Origin: JACQNR01 sp049515175
GTDB taxonomy: Bacteria > Acidobacteriota > Terriglobia > UBA7540
DNA: 14,248 nucleotides
Reading direction: 5' to 3'
Assembly: GCA_049515175.1 (NCBI GenBank)
Contig: JBEKUI010000098.1
Span: 1-14,248, forward strand
Shown here piece after piece: positions 7,794-14,248 of this stretch (positions are counted from its first letter, which is position 1; the number at the start of each line of letters is the position of its first letter). The notes under the pieces are model-generated. The model did no database searches and was not told where the DNA came from. It saw only the letters and a program-made list of their open reading frames with translations. A program made the translations under genes and the position numbers.

Positions 7794-7825
7794 AGTTTCC
7801 GGGTTTCTTCTAGAGGGAGAGTTAT

Positions 7826-9193
7826 GTGTTGTGCCGAGCGTCGGGCCACCTCACATCCCTGATATTGCTTTTGACGGCGACAGCGGCACTTTCCCCCCTC
7901 GCATCGACCAACAGCTTAACGTCCGAACCCCCGCAACGGCCTTCTCAAATCGATCCCGAAGAACATAACCGCCTCGGTGTGAAGTATCTCAGCGAAGGGA
8001 ATCTGGATTCCGCTGCCGGCGAGTTTAAAGCCGCCGCTGCGGCACGCCCGAAATATGCTGAGGCTCTCTGCAATCTGGGCGTCGTTCTGGGCCGCCAGGG
8101 GAAGGAGCAAGAAGCGGAACAAACCTTTCGGGAGGCCATCCAAGGCAATCCACAGTTTGAAGACGCCTATGTGAACCTGAGCTTGCTGCTGGAACGGCAG
8201 AAGCGTCTTGGGGAGGCAAGAGCGGTGGCTGCGAGAGCCGTGTCAATTGCCCCAGCCGATCCCCGCGCCTACACCGTCTTGGGGAGTGTCCAGGCGAAGC
8301 TTGGCCAGCTCGAGGAGGCTGCCGGGAGCTTCCGAAAAGTGACGCAATTGGATCCGCTTTCAGCAGACGCCCACCTGAACCTCGGCATTGCGCTCGCGGA
8401 AATGTCGGAGTCACAGCGGGTCGATCTAACACAGGCGCTGGCGGAGTTTTCTCAAGCCGTTCGTCTGGCGCCGAATTCGGCAGCGGCGCACTATCACCAG
8501 GGAAGAGCGCTTTACAATCTCGCCCGCTACGCGGAGGGGGAGCCCGAGCTCGAGACGGCGAACAAGCTTCAGCCCGGTGACCCGGCGTCTCTCTATGTGC
8601 TCGCTCTCACCGAGGCGCAACTGGGCTGCATCCGCCGGTCCGATGAGCTTCTCCAACAGGTTGCTGCCCTGGATCCGCGGAACGCAAAGGTATATTACTT
8701 CCTGGGCAGGAACCTTCTCCGCGAGGGCGATGCGGCGGGGGCGATCGCGCAATGGCGGAAGGCGGTTGAGCTCGATCGGGACGACGGACCGTCCCTTTAC
8801 AACTTGTCGCTGGTACTCCGCAGGACAGACCTTCCCGCAGCGCAAGCGTACGGTGTCCGGTATCTGCAATTGCAGAACCGGCATCGGGTCACCAAGCTTG
8901 CGGAGAGCGCGCGGCTGGCGGCGGAAGCTGCTGCCCAGAAGGGGGACTGGCCCGGCGCCATCGAGCAACTCTCGCAAGCGGTCGCCGTGTGCGGCGACTG
9001 CGCCATTCAGTTTGACCTGCGGAAGACCTTGGGGCTGGCCTATTGTTACGCAGACAAGCTCGATGAAGGCGAGCGCGAGCTTCGCAAGGTCCTCCAGCGA
9101 CATCCAGCCGATGTCGACGCGCAGCGTGGCCTCGAGATCATCGACTACCTCAAGAGTGAAAGGATGGGGGGCAAGAATCAGGGACCGGAATGA
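7826..9193 (+). CDS. Secreted tetratricopeptide-repeat protein
   Basis: 455 aa starting at GTG 7826; an in-frame stop lies at 7811-7813, and GAGGGAGA (7813-7820) gives a correctly spaced ribosome site. Residues 1-27 are an export signal (SLILLLTATAALSPLAS). From about residue 45 to 330 there are roughly eight TPR units (GVKYLSEGNLDSAAGEFKAA, LGVVLGRQGKEQEAEQTFREA, VLGSVQAKLGQLEEAAGSFRK, FLGRNLLREGDAAGAIAQWRK). After a region of lower similarity, residues about 380-445 hold a final TPR-like part with a CGDC motif followed by DLRKTLGLAYCYA. This end resembles TPR proteins that in Acidobacteria often sit beside CRTAC1/ASPIC-UnbV proteins; no such partner is present here. It is likely a periplasmic or surface scaffold, with partners unknown. 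It is convergent with the sulfatase-fold gene, with 206 bp between the two stop codons. Confidence 0.9.
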   Translation: MLCRASGHLTSLILLLTATAALSPLASTNSLTSEPPQRPSQIDPEEHNRLGVKYLSEGNLDSAAGEFKAAAAARPKYAEALCNLGVVLGRQGKEQEAEQTFREAIQGNPQFEDAYVNLSLLLERQKRLGEARAVAARAVSIAPADPRAYTVLGSVQAKLGQLEEAAGSFRKVTQLDPLSADAHLNLGIALAEMSESQRVDLTQALAEFSQAVRLAPNSAAAHYHQGRALYNLARYAEGEPELETANKLQPGDPASLYVLALTEAQLGCIRRSDELLQQVAALDPRNAKVYYFLGRNLLREGDAAGAIAQWRKAVELDRDDGPSLYNLSLVLRRTDLPAAQAYGVRYLQLQNRHRVTKLAESARLAAEAAAQKGDWPGAIEQLSQAVAVCGDCAIQFDLRKTLGLAYCYADKLDEGERELRKVLQRHPADVDAQRGLEIIDYLKSERMGGKNQGPE

Positions 9194-9352
9194 AAGTCAG
9201 CGATGCCACGCTGAGCCCAGCACCGCGTCCAGCCCCTTCAGTGACGCTGGGAGCAGCCAACCGCCAGGGAATGGAATTACCTGGACAGTACCTGAAGCAC
9301 GGGAAGCATTTCTTCAATAACGGCGCCAGCAGGTTTACACGACATGAAGGGC

Positions 9353-9366
9353 TGCGACGTGTCGCA
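9353..9366. repeat. Short palindrome between convergent genes
   Basis: TGCGACGTGTCGCA reads TGCGAC-GT-GTCGCA, a 6-bp inverted repeat with a 2-base centre, in the 206-bp spacer between the TPR protein and the sulfatase-fold gene. It could fold in transcripts from either side, but no T-run follows on either strand. Nothing else is evident in this spacer. Confidence 0.25.
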
Positions 9367-9399
9367 ATCTGGCGTGCTTTGCGGTCGAGCGCATCGTAC

Positions 9400-11493
9400 T
9401 CATGTTGCTCCACGAAGTTTCTGAACAGCCTCGCGGACTAGGGGCAGCGTGTCACGGTACTGGTCGCGAGGCGCTTTGCCGAGGAACATCGTGAAGTAGC
9501 GCAAGGCGCGCGCGTTCTGGCCGGTCTTCTGATAGAGCACGCCGAGGTTGAACATCGGCTCAGGATCATCAGGGTTGATTTCCAGCGCGTGCTCAAAGGC
9601 CTGTCGCGCGCCCTCTATGTTTCCCTGCTGGACTCTTACCAGGCCGAGGACGTTGTACGCGGAACCATAGTGGTCATCCAGAGCCATGATGGCCTGTGCA
9701 GTTCTCGCGGTGTCCGCGAATCGTTCCTTTAAGAGATAGGCGTTGGCCAGGTTGAAGAGATTGTCCAGATCGGTGGGATCGGCTCGAGTCGCTTCCTCCA
9801 GGACAGGGATGGCGTGGTCGAGGTCGTTGATCTGCAGGTAGGCCTCACCCAGGCGTGCGAGGATCATATCTGTCCTGTGGCCGGCCTCGGCAGCACCGCG
9901 ATAGGCAAGGATGGCCCGCCGCCAGTCGTGCAGGATTTCATAGGCTCTAGCGCGATAGACACTGAGGAGCGGGTTGGTCGGGTCAGTGCGCAGGGCGCGC
10001 TCCATCACTTGGGCGGCCTGTGCGTATTCACCTGACTCCGCCAATCGATTATAGTCGCGCATGGCCAGCAACGAGGCCACGCGGTCCTTGGGGTCGGGTC
10101 CAGAGCCATTCAGGATGATCTCGCGCGGAGTGCCGGGGTTGGTGTAACCCAGCGACGCGAGATCCTGCCGCTTTTCAGGACTTAACGCTTGATAAGCCAG
10201 TTTTTGATTTTCGGCGGGCGGCCCGATGATCTCCCAGATCTTTTTCTGGAGTTGATCGGCTTCCGCAGGGTGCTGGGTGATCACATTGTGTTTTTCAGCC
10301 GCATCGCGCTCCAGGTCGTACAACTCCGGGTGCGGAGCCAGGATGAATTTCCATTGGTCCGTTCGAATACCCCGCAGCTCCGACCAGCCCATGTAGGTTT
10401 TGGGATAGAGCGTCTCGAGATAGGCGTAGTTGGACCCCTTACCGGCTTCGGGCCTGCCCTGCCACAGCAACGGCCACAGGCTGACGCCTTGGATGCCTGC
10501 GGGCAACGGCTGGCCAAGGAACTCGGCCACAGTGGGCAGCAGATCAATCGTTCGGACCTGTGGTTGGATCGTTGCTCCAGCGGCAACGCCGGGGCCGGCA
10601 ATCATCAGAGGGATGCGCAGGGTATCTTCATATAGGAAGATTCCATGCGTGCCCTCGCCGTGGTCGTAGAGCCCTTCGCCGTGGTCGCCGATGAGGATGA
10701 CGAGCGTCCGGTCGCGGAGTTTCTCTCGGTCAAAATACTCCAGGAGCCGGCCGACCTGTGCGTCGGTGTAGGCGATTGCCCCGGAGTAGGGATCGCCAGC
10801 GTACTGGCTCCTGTAAGGTTCCGGAGGGTCGTAAGGTTCGTGCGGGTCATAGTAGTGGACCCAGAGGAAAAATCGGCCGGCAGTGTTCAGCCGCAGCCAG
10901 CCCAGGGCGGCGTCGGTGGTGTCCGCGGCGCGACGCCTGGGGTACATGCCCGGCAAGCCCCTGCCCCCTTGCAGCGCGATGCGATCATCGTAAAGATCGA
11001 AGCCCCGCGCAAGTCCGAAGTGCCGCGCCACGGCCTTCGACCCAACGAAGGCGGCCGTCAGCAATCCGGCGTGATGAGCCACTTCGGCAAGTGTCTGACG
11101 GTCTCCGAGGACGAACCCGCCCATGTCACGCAGCCCGTGGAGGGCGGGGTAAACGCCCGTGAAAATGCAGGCGTGGGATGGCAGAGTGAGAGGCACTTGC
11201 GCCGTAGCGTGGACGAAGCGCGTGCCCTGCCGAGCCAGGGCGTCAAAGTTGGGCGTCTGGGCGTGGCGTTTAGAAACGCTGGCTGCGTCACCGGCGTAGC
11301 AGTTCAGGTGGTCGGCGCGAGTCGTATCCAAGGTGATCAAGACCACGTTCACATGGCGCGGCTCCGCCCGGGCAGCGTTGTCAGGCTTGTTCCTCGTGCT
11401 GCAACCTGTGAGGACGCTCAGCAGGAGGGCGAAGAGGCAAGCTCGGTAGCGGCCTTTAAGACGTTGGCGGTGAAATGGCGTGTGGGTTTTCAT
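9400..11493 (-). CDS. Sulfatase-fold (alkaline phosphatase superfamily) lipoprotein with C-terminal TPR domain
   Basis: 697 aa. The N-terminus has a lipoprotein signal (LLSVLTGC, Cys31), so it is probably a membrane-anchored lipoprotein. Residues 48-430 are the sulfatase/phosphatase fold: VNVVLITLDTTRADH (48-62) supplies the first metal Asp56, PLTLPSHACIFTG (101-113) the nucleophile loop, YYDPHEPYDPP (214-224) the conserved middle motif, and LIGDHGEGLYDHGEGTHG (267-284) the second metal site with Asp270 and His271. The nucleophile position is Thr103, not the Cys or Ser of formylglycine sulfatases. Thr is used by phosphoethanolamine transferases and related hydrolases, so sulfatase activity is doubtful. 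Residues about 490-690 hold five or more TPR units (LGEAYLQINDLDHAIPVLEE, NVLGLVRVQQGNIEGARQAF). The ATG at 11493 lacks a strong ribosome site. It is divergent from the GH13-like gene, with a 143-bp shared upstream region. Confidence 0.93.
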   Translation of the reverse strand: MKTHTPFHRQRLKGRYRACLFALLLSVLTGCSTRNKPDNAARAEPRHVNVVLITLDTTRADHLNCYAGDAASVSKRHAQTPNFDALARQGTRFVHATAQVPLTLPSHACIFTGVYPALHGLRDMGGFVLGDRQTLAEVAHHAGLLTAAFVGSKAVARHFGLARGFDLYDDRIALQGGRGLPGMYPRRRAADTTDAALGWLRLNTAGRFFLWVHYYDPHEPYDPPEPYRSQYAGDPYSGAIAYTDAQVGRLLEYFDREKLRDRTLVILIGDHGEGLYDHGEGTHGIFLYEDTLRIPLMIAGPGVAAGATIQPQVRTIDLLPTVAEFLGQPLPAGIQGVSLWPLLWQGRPEAGKGSNYAYLETLYPKTYMGWSELRGIRTDQWKFILAPHPELYDLERDAAEKHNVITQHPAEADQLQKKIWEIIGPPAENQKLAYQALSPEKRQDLASLGYTNPGTPREIILNGSGPDPKDRVASLLAMRDYNRLAESGEYAQAAQVMERALRTDPTNPLLSVYRARAYEILHDWRRAILAYRGAAEAGHRTDMILARLGEAYLQINDLDHAIPVLEEATRADPTDLDNLFNLANAYLLKERFADTARTAQAIMALDDHYGSAYNVLGLVRVQQGNIEGARQAFEHALEINPDDPEPMFNLGVLYQKTGQNARALRYFTMFLGKAPRDQYRDTLPLVREAVQKLRGAT

Positions 11494-11506
11494 CCTGGGT
11501 TCTCGA

Positions 11507-11524
11507 TTCTATACGAAGATAGAA
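11507..11524. promoter_or_regulatory. Dyad operator candidate between divergent genes
   Basis: TTCTAT (11507-11512), six bases, then ATAGAA (11519-11524) is a perfect inverted repeat with half-site centres one helical turn or so apart. It lies 14 bp upstream of the sulfatase-fold start codon in the 143-bp region shared with the divergent GH13-like gene. On the minus strand TATAGAAT within it also resembles a -10 box, with no good -35. A dimeric regulator site is possible, but none is known to bind it. Confidence 0.3.
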
Positions 11525-11636
11525 CCGATCGTGGGAGTATAGAGGCTCGTCGTACGCAATCGCCCCAACCTGCCCCGAATGGTGAAGCAGGAAAACCGAA
11601 CTTCGGGCCGACGAGAGTTTGGAGGAGGACTTCGAT

Positions 11637-13133
11637 ATGTTAGTCACGGCTCGTCGTATTTCGAAGGTGGCCGTCATGTTGTGGTGCGCCACGGCGTTCC
11701 TCGCGCAGTGTGCCCTTGCGGACGACGTGAGCCGAAACCGCCTTCCGCAACGCTGGTGGGAAAGCGCGTCCGCGGTGTGCCGGATGACGCTGAAGACCGG
11801 AACGCACTTCCCGCAGCTTTCCCTCGACCCGGAAAAGATAGGGAAGGAGCTCGACCGCCTGCGGGAAGAAGGCATTTCCATCCTGGAGATCTTCGGGCCC
11901 GCGGACGGTGGCAAAAGCTATGCGGGGCTTGACGCCAGAAACCGATATCGCCTCGACCCTGAGCTCGGCACCATGGATGATTTTCGACGCTTGGTCCGGC
12001 TGGCGCACTCAAGAGGTTTAGCGGTGATCACGTTTGACAATCTTGGCTATTCCGCCGTCGATTCGCCGGACTTCCTGAAGGCTTCGGACGACGTGCGGGA
12101 GGGCGGGGACAGCAAGGAAGCGCATTGGTACATCTGGAGCGAGCAGGCCGATGCTCCACCGCCCGCCCTAGGCGACAGCTATTTCTTCGTACGCCCGAAG
12201 CTTCCTGGGTACGATGCGGCGCGGAGTGAGTTTTGGAAATACAGCGAGCGCGCCCGTCACTATTATTGGACCAAGTGGCGGGGTGTCGATGTGCAAGGGA
12301 AGCATGTTCAGTTGCCGCAGTACGATTGGAGGCGCCCCGAGTGGCCGGAAGAGGCCGAGCGTGTCGTGCGCTTCTGGATGGATACAGGGATCGACGGCAT
12401 GGTGGTAGACGCGGTGAACTGGTACGTGGGCTACACGTGGGAGAAGGGCCATCAACGCATCACCGATGTGATTTCAAGCTACGGCAACACCTACTCCCAG
12501 CCCGAGGGCGCGGGGGGGTTCCACGAAGATCCGGTGGCCTGGATCACCGAGGGCGGATGGAAATCAGTGCAGGACTACGGTCTGGGAATCTGGTGGGAAC
12601 GAGGAAATGATTTGGTCTACAAGGCGATCGACAGTGGCGATCCGCGCCCCTTGGAGCCCGCCTTGCGTGACTATCATGATCGCGTGGTGGCGGCGGGGGG
12701 CACGCTGTACGAGCCCGTCACCCGGCTTGACGATCCCGCTAAGCAGCGGCTGGCCGTGGCTTTGGTGGCGACAATTGGCGACCTTGTCTGTTTCTGTAAC
12801 GGCAGGAACGCGGGTCCGGAGCCGGAGGATACCTGGATTCTCCGAATGAAACAGCAGCACACGGCGCTTCAGCAACTCAGTATTCGGCGCAGGCTCCCCA
12901 CGAACGCCGATGACAAGTACTATGCCTTTCTGCGCACGGCCGCTGACGGATCCGAGCGCGTGTTGGTTGTTCTGAATTTCCAGCCGACGACCCAGGGTGT
13001 TGAAATCGACCTGAGTGGAGTCGCGGCGAAAAGCCTGACTGAACTTGGTTCTGGCAAGGCCGTAGAACGCCAAAGTCGTCTTAAGACAGAACTGCCCGCC
13101 TACGGCTATCGACTGTACGAAGTCAGCCCGTGA
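11637..13133 (+). CDS. Secreted GH13-like (alpha-amylase family) glycosidase-type protein
   Basis: The ATG at 11637 is preceded by GGAGGAGG at 11621-11628 (8-nt gap), giving 498 aa. A TTG 18 bp upstream is in frame but less likely. Residues 1-29 are a signal peptide (VAVMLWCATAFLAQCALA). The barrel follows alpha-amylase order: LAVITFDNLGYSAVDSPDF (128-146) resembles conserved region I, LPQYDWRRPEWPEEAERVVRFWMD (226-249) the pre-region-II helix, and TGIDGMVVDAVNWY (250-263) region II with Asp258 at the nucleophile position. WITEGGW (302-308) offers Glu305 as a possible acid/base. The end, LRMKQQHTALQQLS and SERVLVVLNFQ (439-449), is an amylase-type C-terminal beta domain. The region-II Arg (normally two residues before the Asp) is Val256, so catalysis may be altered or absent. 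The substrate is unknown. A second broken gene follows 59 bp downstream. Confidence 0.85.
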   Translation: MLVTARRISKVAVMLWCATAFLAQCALADDVSRNRLPQRWWESASAVCRMTLKTGTHFPQLSLDPEKIGKELDRLREEGISILEIFGPADGGKSYAGLDARNRYRLDPELGTMDDFRRLVRLAHSRGLAVITFDNLGYSAVDSPDFLKASDDVREGGDSKEAHWYIWSEQADAPPPALGDSYFFVRPKLPGYDAARSEFWKYSERARHYYWTKWRGVDVQGKHVQLPQYDWRRPEWPEEAERVVRFWMDTGIDGMVVDAVNWYVGYTWEKGHQRITDVISSYGNTYSQPEGAGGFHEDPVAWITEGGWKSVQDYGLGIWWERGNDLVYKAIDSGDPRPLEPALRDYHDRVVAAGGTLYEPVTRLDDPAKQRLAVALVATIGDLVCFCNGRNAGPEPEDTWILRMKQQHTALQQLSIRRRLPTNADDKYYAFLRTAADGSERVLVVLNFQPTTQGVEIDLSGVAAKSLTELGSGKAVERQSRLKTELPAYGYRLYEVSP

Positions 13134-13192
13134 CCACCGGATGCCTGAAGTCGCGCGGCGCAGGAAAAGGGTAGTTGTAATGGACGGATATT

Positions 13193-13583
13193 ATGCGCAG
13201 GTTTTTGGCTCTTTCTTTCTGTGTAAGCGTCTGCTTCGGGATGTGGCTTGACACAGTCAATGCCCAACAGGTCCGCCGTCTACCGGCAAACGAGTACCGC
13301 GATAAGATGAAGGCCGACTGGGTCGGGCAGTTCGTGGCGGCCGCCTGGGGGCTTCCTGGTCGAGTTTCGTTTCAATGGCGAGATCGTTCCCGAATGCATG
13401 GTCCCGAAGTGGAAGCCATGGATGCTGAACGACTCGCTCAGCAATGACGATCTCTTTCTTGATACGGCGCTGCTCTATCTGATGAACAACTTCGGCGTAC
13501 ACCTCCAGCTTTTAGCCCGCACGTCGATCTGCGCACACTGGCGCCTATTTCGTGATCGTCGGGGGGGGAAGTATCAGTCATGA
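13193..13583 (+). pseudogene. Frameshifted and truncated ADP-ribosylglycohydrolase family gene
   Basis: ATG 13193 opens a signal peptide (LALSFCVSVCFGMWLDTVNA) followed by LPANEYRDKMKADWVGQFVAAAWGLP, which matches the start of secreted ADP-ribosylglycohydrolases. At about 13358 the family match moves to the next frame: VEFRFNGEIVP, MVPKWKPWMLNDSLSNDDLFL, LLYLMNNFGVH (to about 13499). Reading WGLP then VEFRF requires one extra G at 13358/13359. The metal-site Asp pair (SNDDLF) is intact. After about 13499 similarity ends and the frame runs to a stop at 13581-13583 without family motifs, so most of the gene is gone. This copy is a different subfamily from the remnant at 1834-2394 (PKWKP-type versus NEEPRNWK-type N-terminus). 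It lies in the same orientation just behind the GH13-like gene. Confidence 0.75.
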
Positions 13584-13843
13584 CTTTCAGCCGGGGAAGA
13601 TGGGTTCACCGGGCGATTACGATACGTCAAAATGAGCTTCCTGCTATTGACAGGATAACTCTCCAAGACAGTCAGCAGGTGTTGTTTTCGACCGTACAGG
13701 ACTCTTCATCCTGCGTCTTCACCCTGAGCATTAATCCCCACGAGGCGTTGCTGGCCATTTGTGGCCTCGATCTTTCGCTTTCGAATTTCTGGCATATCCT
13801 GCGCATTGCCCGCCCGAAGTCTTCAACGTGACAGGCGGGCAGA
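13500..13843. other. Decayed spacer without an intact gene
   Basis: About 340 bases between the end of ADP-ribosylglycohydrolase similarity and the ThuA stop codon. There is no complete gene. A G8 run (13561-13568) lies in a short plus-strand frame reading GAYFVIVGGGSISHDFQPGK before a stop at about 13634, which weakly recalls the first strand of ThuA-like proteins. The inverted repeat at 13807-13841 is the only other structure. Confidence 0.5.
13807..13841 (-). terminator. Hairpin after the ThuA-like gene (terminator candidate)
   Basis: TGCCCGCC (13807-13814) and GGCGGGCA (13834-13841) form a perfect 8-bp GC-rich stem with a 19-base loop. It begins 2 nt past the stop codon of the ThuA-like gene on the minus strand. 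No T-run follows, so it may be a weak or Rho-assisted terminator or a 3'-end protecting stem. Confidence 0.4.
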
Positions 13844-14248
13844 TTACAGGCGCTTTCCAGCGACCCATTGGATTGCTCGTCGAACCAACGTGCTGTAGTT
13901 TTGGTTTTCGTAGGCCGTCGGGCCGTGGCCGAGTTCGATGTAGACGATGCGGGACCTCTTGTATTTGTGACTCCAGCCGATAATGTGTTCGCTCGTGGGG
14001 TTGTCGGTAGTCAGCAGGACATGCACTTTGGGATCGACCCAATAGTGATTGTAAGTCTCGTCGGTGATGTCGAAATCTTGGAGACCTTTCGTGAGCGGAT
14101 CGGATGGGTCGGCGATGTGCACGCGAAGATTGTGTCTCGCCACATTCCAATCTGCATAAAAGAAGGTGCATCGTCGGCGAGAGTTACTGGCTTGAAGTAA
14201 GATTGGCTCTGGTGGTGAAATGTTTCCTGGCAGTGTCGTCCTCGCGAT
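13844..14248 (-). CDS. ThuA-like domain protein, C-terminal part (5' end outside window)
   Basis: The frame is open from the right edge to TAA 13844-13846 (134 codons visible). The last 99 residues match the C-terminal half of ThuA-like proteins, which have a glutamine-amidotransferase-like fold: NLRVHIADPSDPLTKGLQDF, ITDETYNHYWVDPKVHVLLTTDNP, IIGWSHKYKRSRIVYIELGHG and NYSTLVRRAIQWVAGK. ThuA-type proteins are often encoded with sugar-degradation genes; their reaction is poorly defined. A GTG at 14143 could start a short product, but homology begins before it (YADWNVARHNL), so the true start is probably upstream, outside the window. Visible residues before about 14180 (SNSRRRCTFF) look less family-like, so a frameshift or divergent segment near the edge cannot be excluded. 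Confidence 0.75.
   Translation of the reverse strand: MARTTLPGNISPPEPILLQASNSRRRCTFFYADWNVARHNLRVHIADPSDPLTKGLQDFDITDETYNHYWVDPKVHVLLTTDNPTSEHIIGWSHKYKRSRIVYIELGHGPTAYENQNYSTLVRRAIQWVAGKRL

Larger units (their letters stand above)
7428..7825. other. Intergenic region without a protein gene
   Basis: About 400 bases between the receptor stop and the TPR gene. I find no supported coding frame on either strand. It holds a small hairpin (ACCTTG 7585-7590 / CAAGGT 7597-7602) and the MITE-like inverted-repeat element at 7642-7793. No T-run terminator for the receptor is evident; AAAAACTTTGAGGAGGCGGC directly after the receptor stop contains an AGGAGG with no start codon suitably placed. Confidence 0.6.

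Noticed and set aside
9190..9441. Small plus-strand open frame starting at an ATGA overlap with the TPR stop (83 codons)
   Set aside because: The start/stop overlap is suggestive of coupling, but the translation shows no known motif, does not resemble the CRTAC1-type partner expected in such a position, and runs 42 bp into the convergent sulfatase-fold gene.
10645..11643. Plus-strand open frame of 332 codons
   Set aside because: Antisense to the sulfatase-fold core, where catalytic motifs are conserved on the minus strand. No domain or start signal is seen.
13580..13831. Plus-strand open frame of 83 codons after the second ADP-ribosylglycohydrolase remnant
   Set aside because: No family motif, no ribosome site, and it lies in a stretch of broken frames; kept only as part of the decayed spacer.

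Overview
The window looks like part of an Acidobacteriota genome, probably Solibacteres/Bryobacterales-like. The evidence is a large TonB-dependent receptor with an N-terminal carboxypeptidase-regulatory-like domain, a TPR lipoprotein of the alkaline-phosphatase/sulfatase superfamily, a secreted TPR protein with a Cys-Gly-Asp-Cys motif, and secreted ADP-ribosylglycohydrolase-type and ThuA-type genes. This assignment rests on protein families only. There is no rRNA, tRNA or CRISPR.

Left part (1-3580, minus strand): a LacI-family regulator is followed by a truncated ADP-ribosylglycohydrolase-like gene. That remnant overlaps by 20 bp the start of a large secreted protein that runs off the left edge. 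This left-edge gene is an uninterrupted frame of 617 codons from an ATG with a perfect AGGAGG at 1859-1864. It joins a TIM-barrel/glycosidase-like N-terminal region to a formylglycine-generating-enzyme-like (FGE-sulfatase) domain cut by the window end.

Centre (3581-7427, plus strand): a near-consensus sigma70 promoter (TTGACA-17-TATAAG) lies between lacI and the receptor. Two AACGTT-centred LacI-type half-palindromes overlap it and a third lies 72 bp downstream. The simplest model is that the LacI protein represses the receptor and is relieved by an imported (oligo)saccharide. The receptor (1178 aa from ATG 3891) is intact.

Right part (7428-14248): a roughly 400-base spacer carries a 152-bp MITE-like inverted-repeat element. 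Then come a secreted TPR protein (+), a convergent sulfatase-fold/TPR lipoprotein (-) with Thr at the nucleophile position, a divergent secreted GH13-like protein (+), a second broken ADP-ribosylglycohydrolase gene (+, one-base frameshift and truncation), a decayed spacer, and the C-terminal part of a ThuA-like protein (-) running off the right edge.

Taken together this looks like a saccharide uptake and degradation locus (LacI regulator, SusC/Oar-like receptor, secreted TIM-barrel enzymes) in which both ADP-ribosylglycohydrolase genes are decaying. The least ordinary parts are the TIM-barrel/FGE-domain fusion, the two independently broken ADP-ribosylglycohydrolases, the operator cluster on the receptor promoter, and the MITE-like element.
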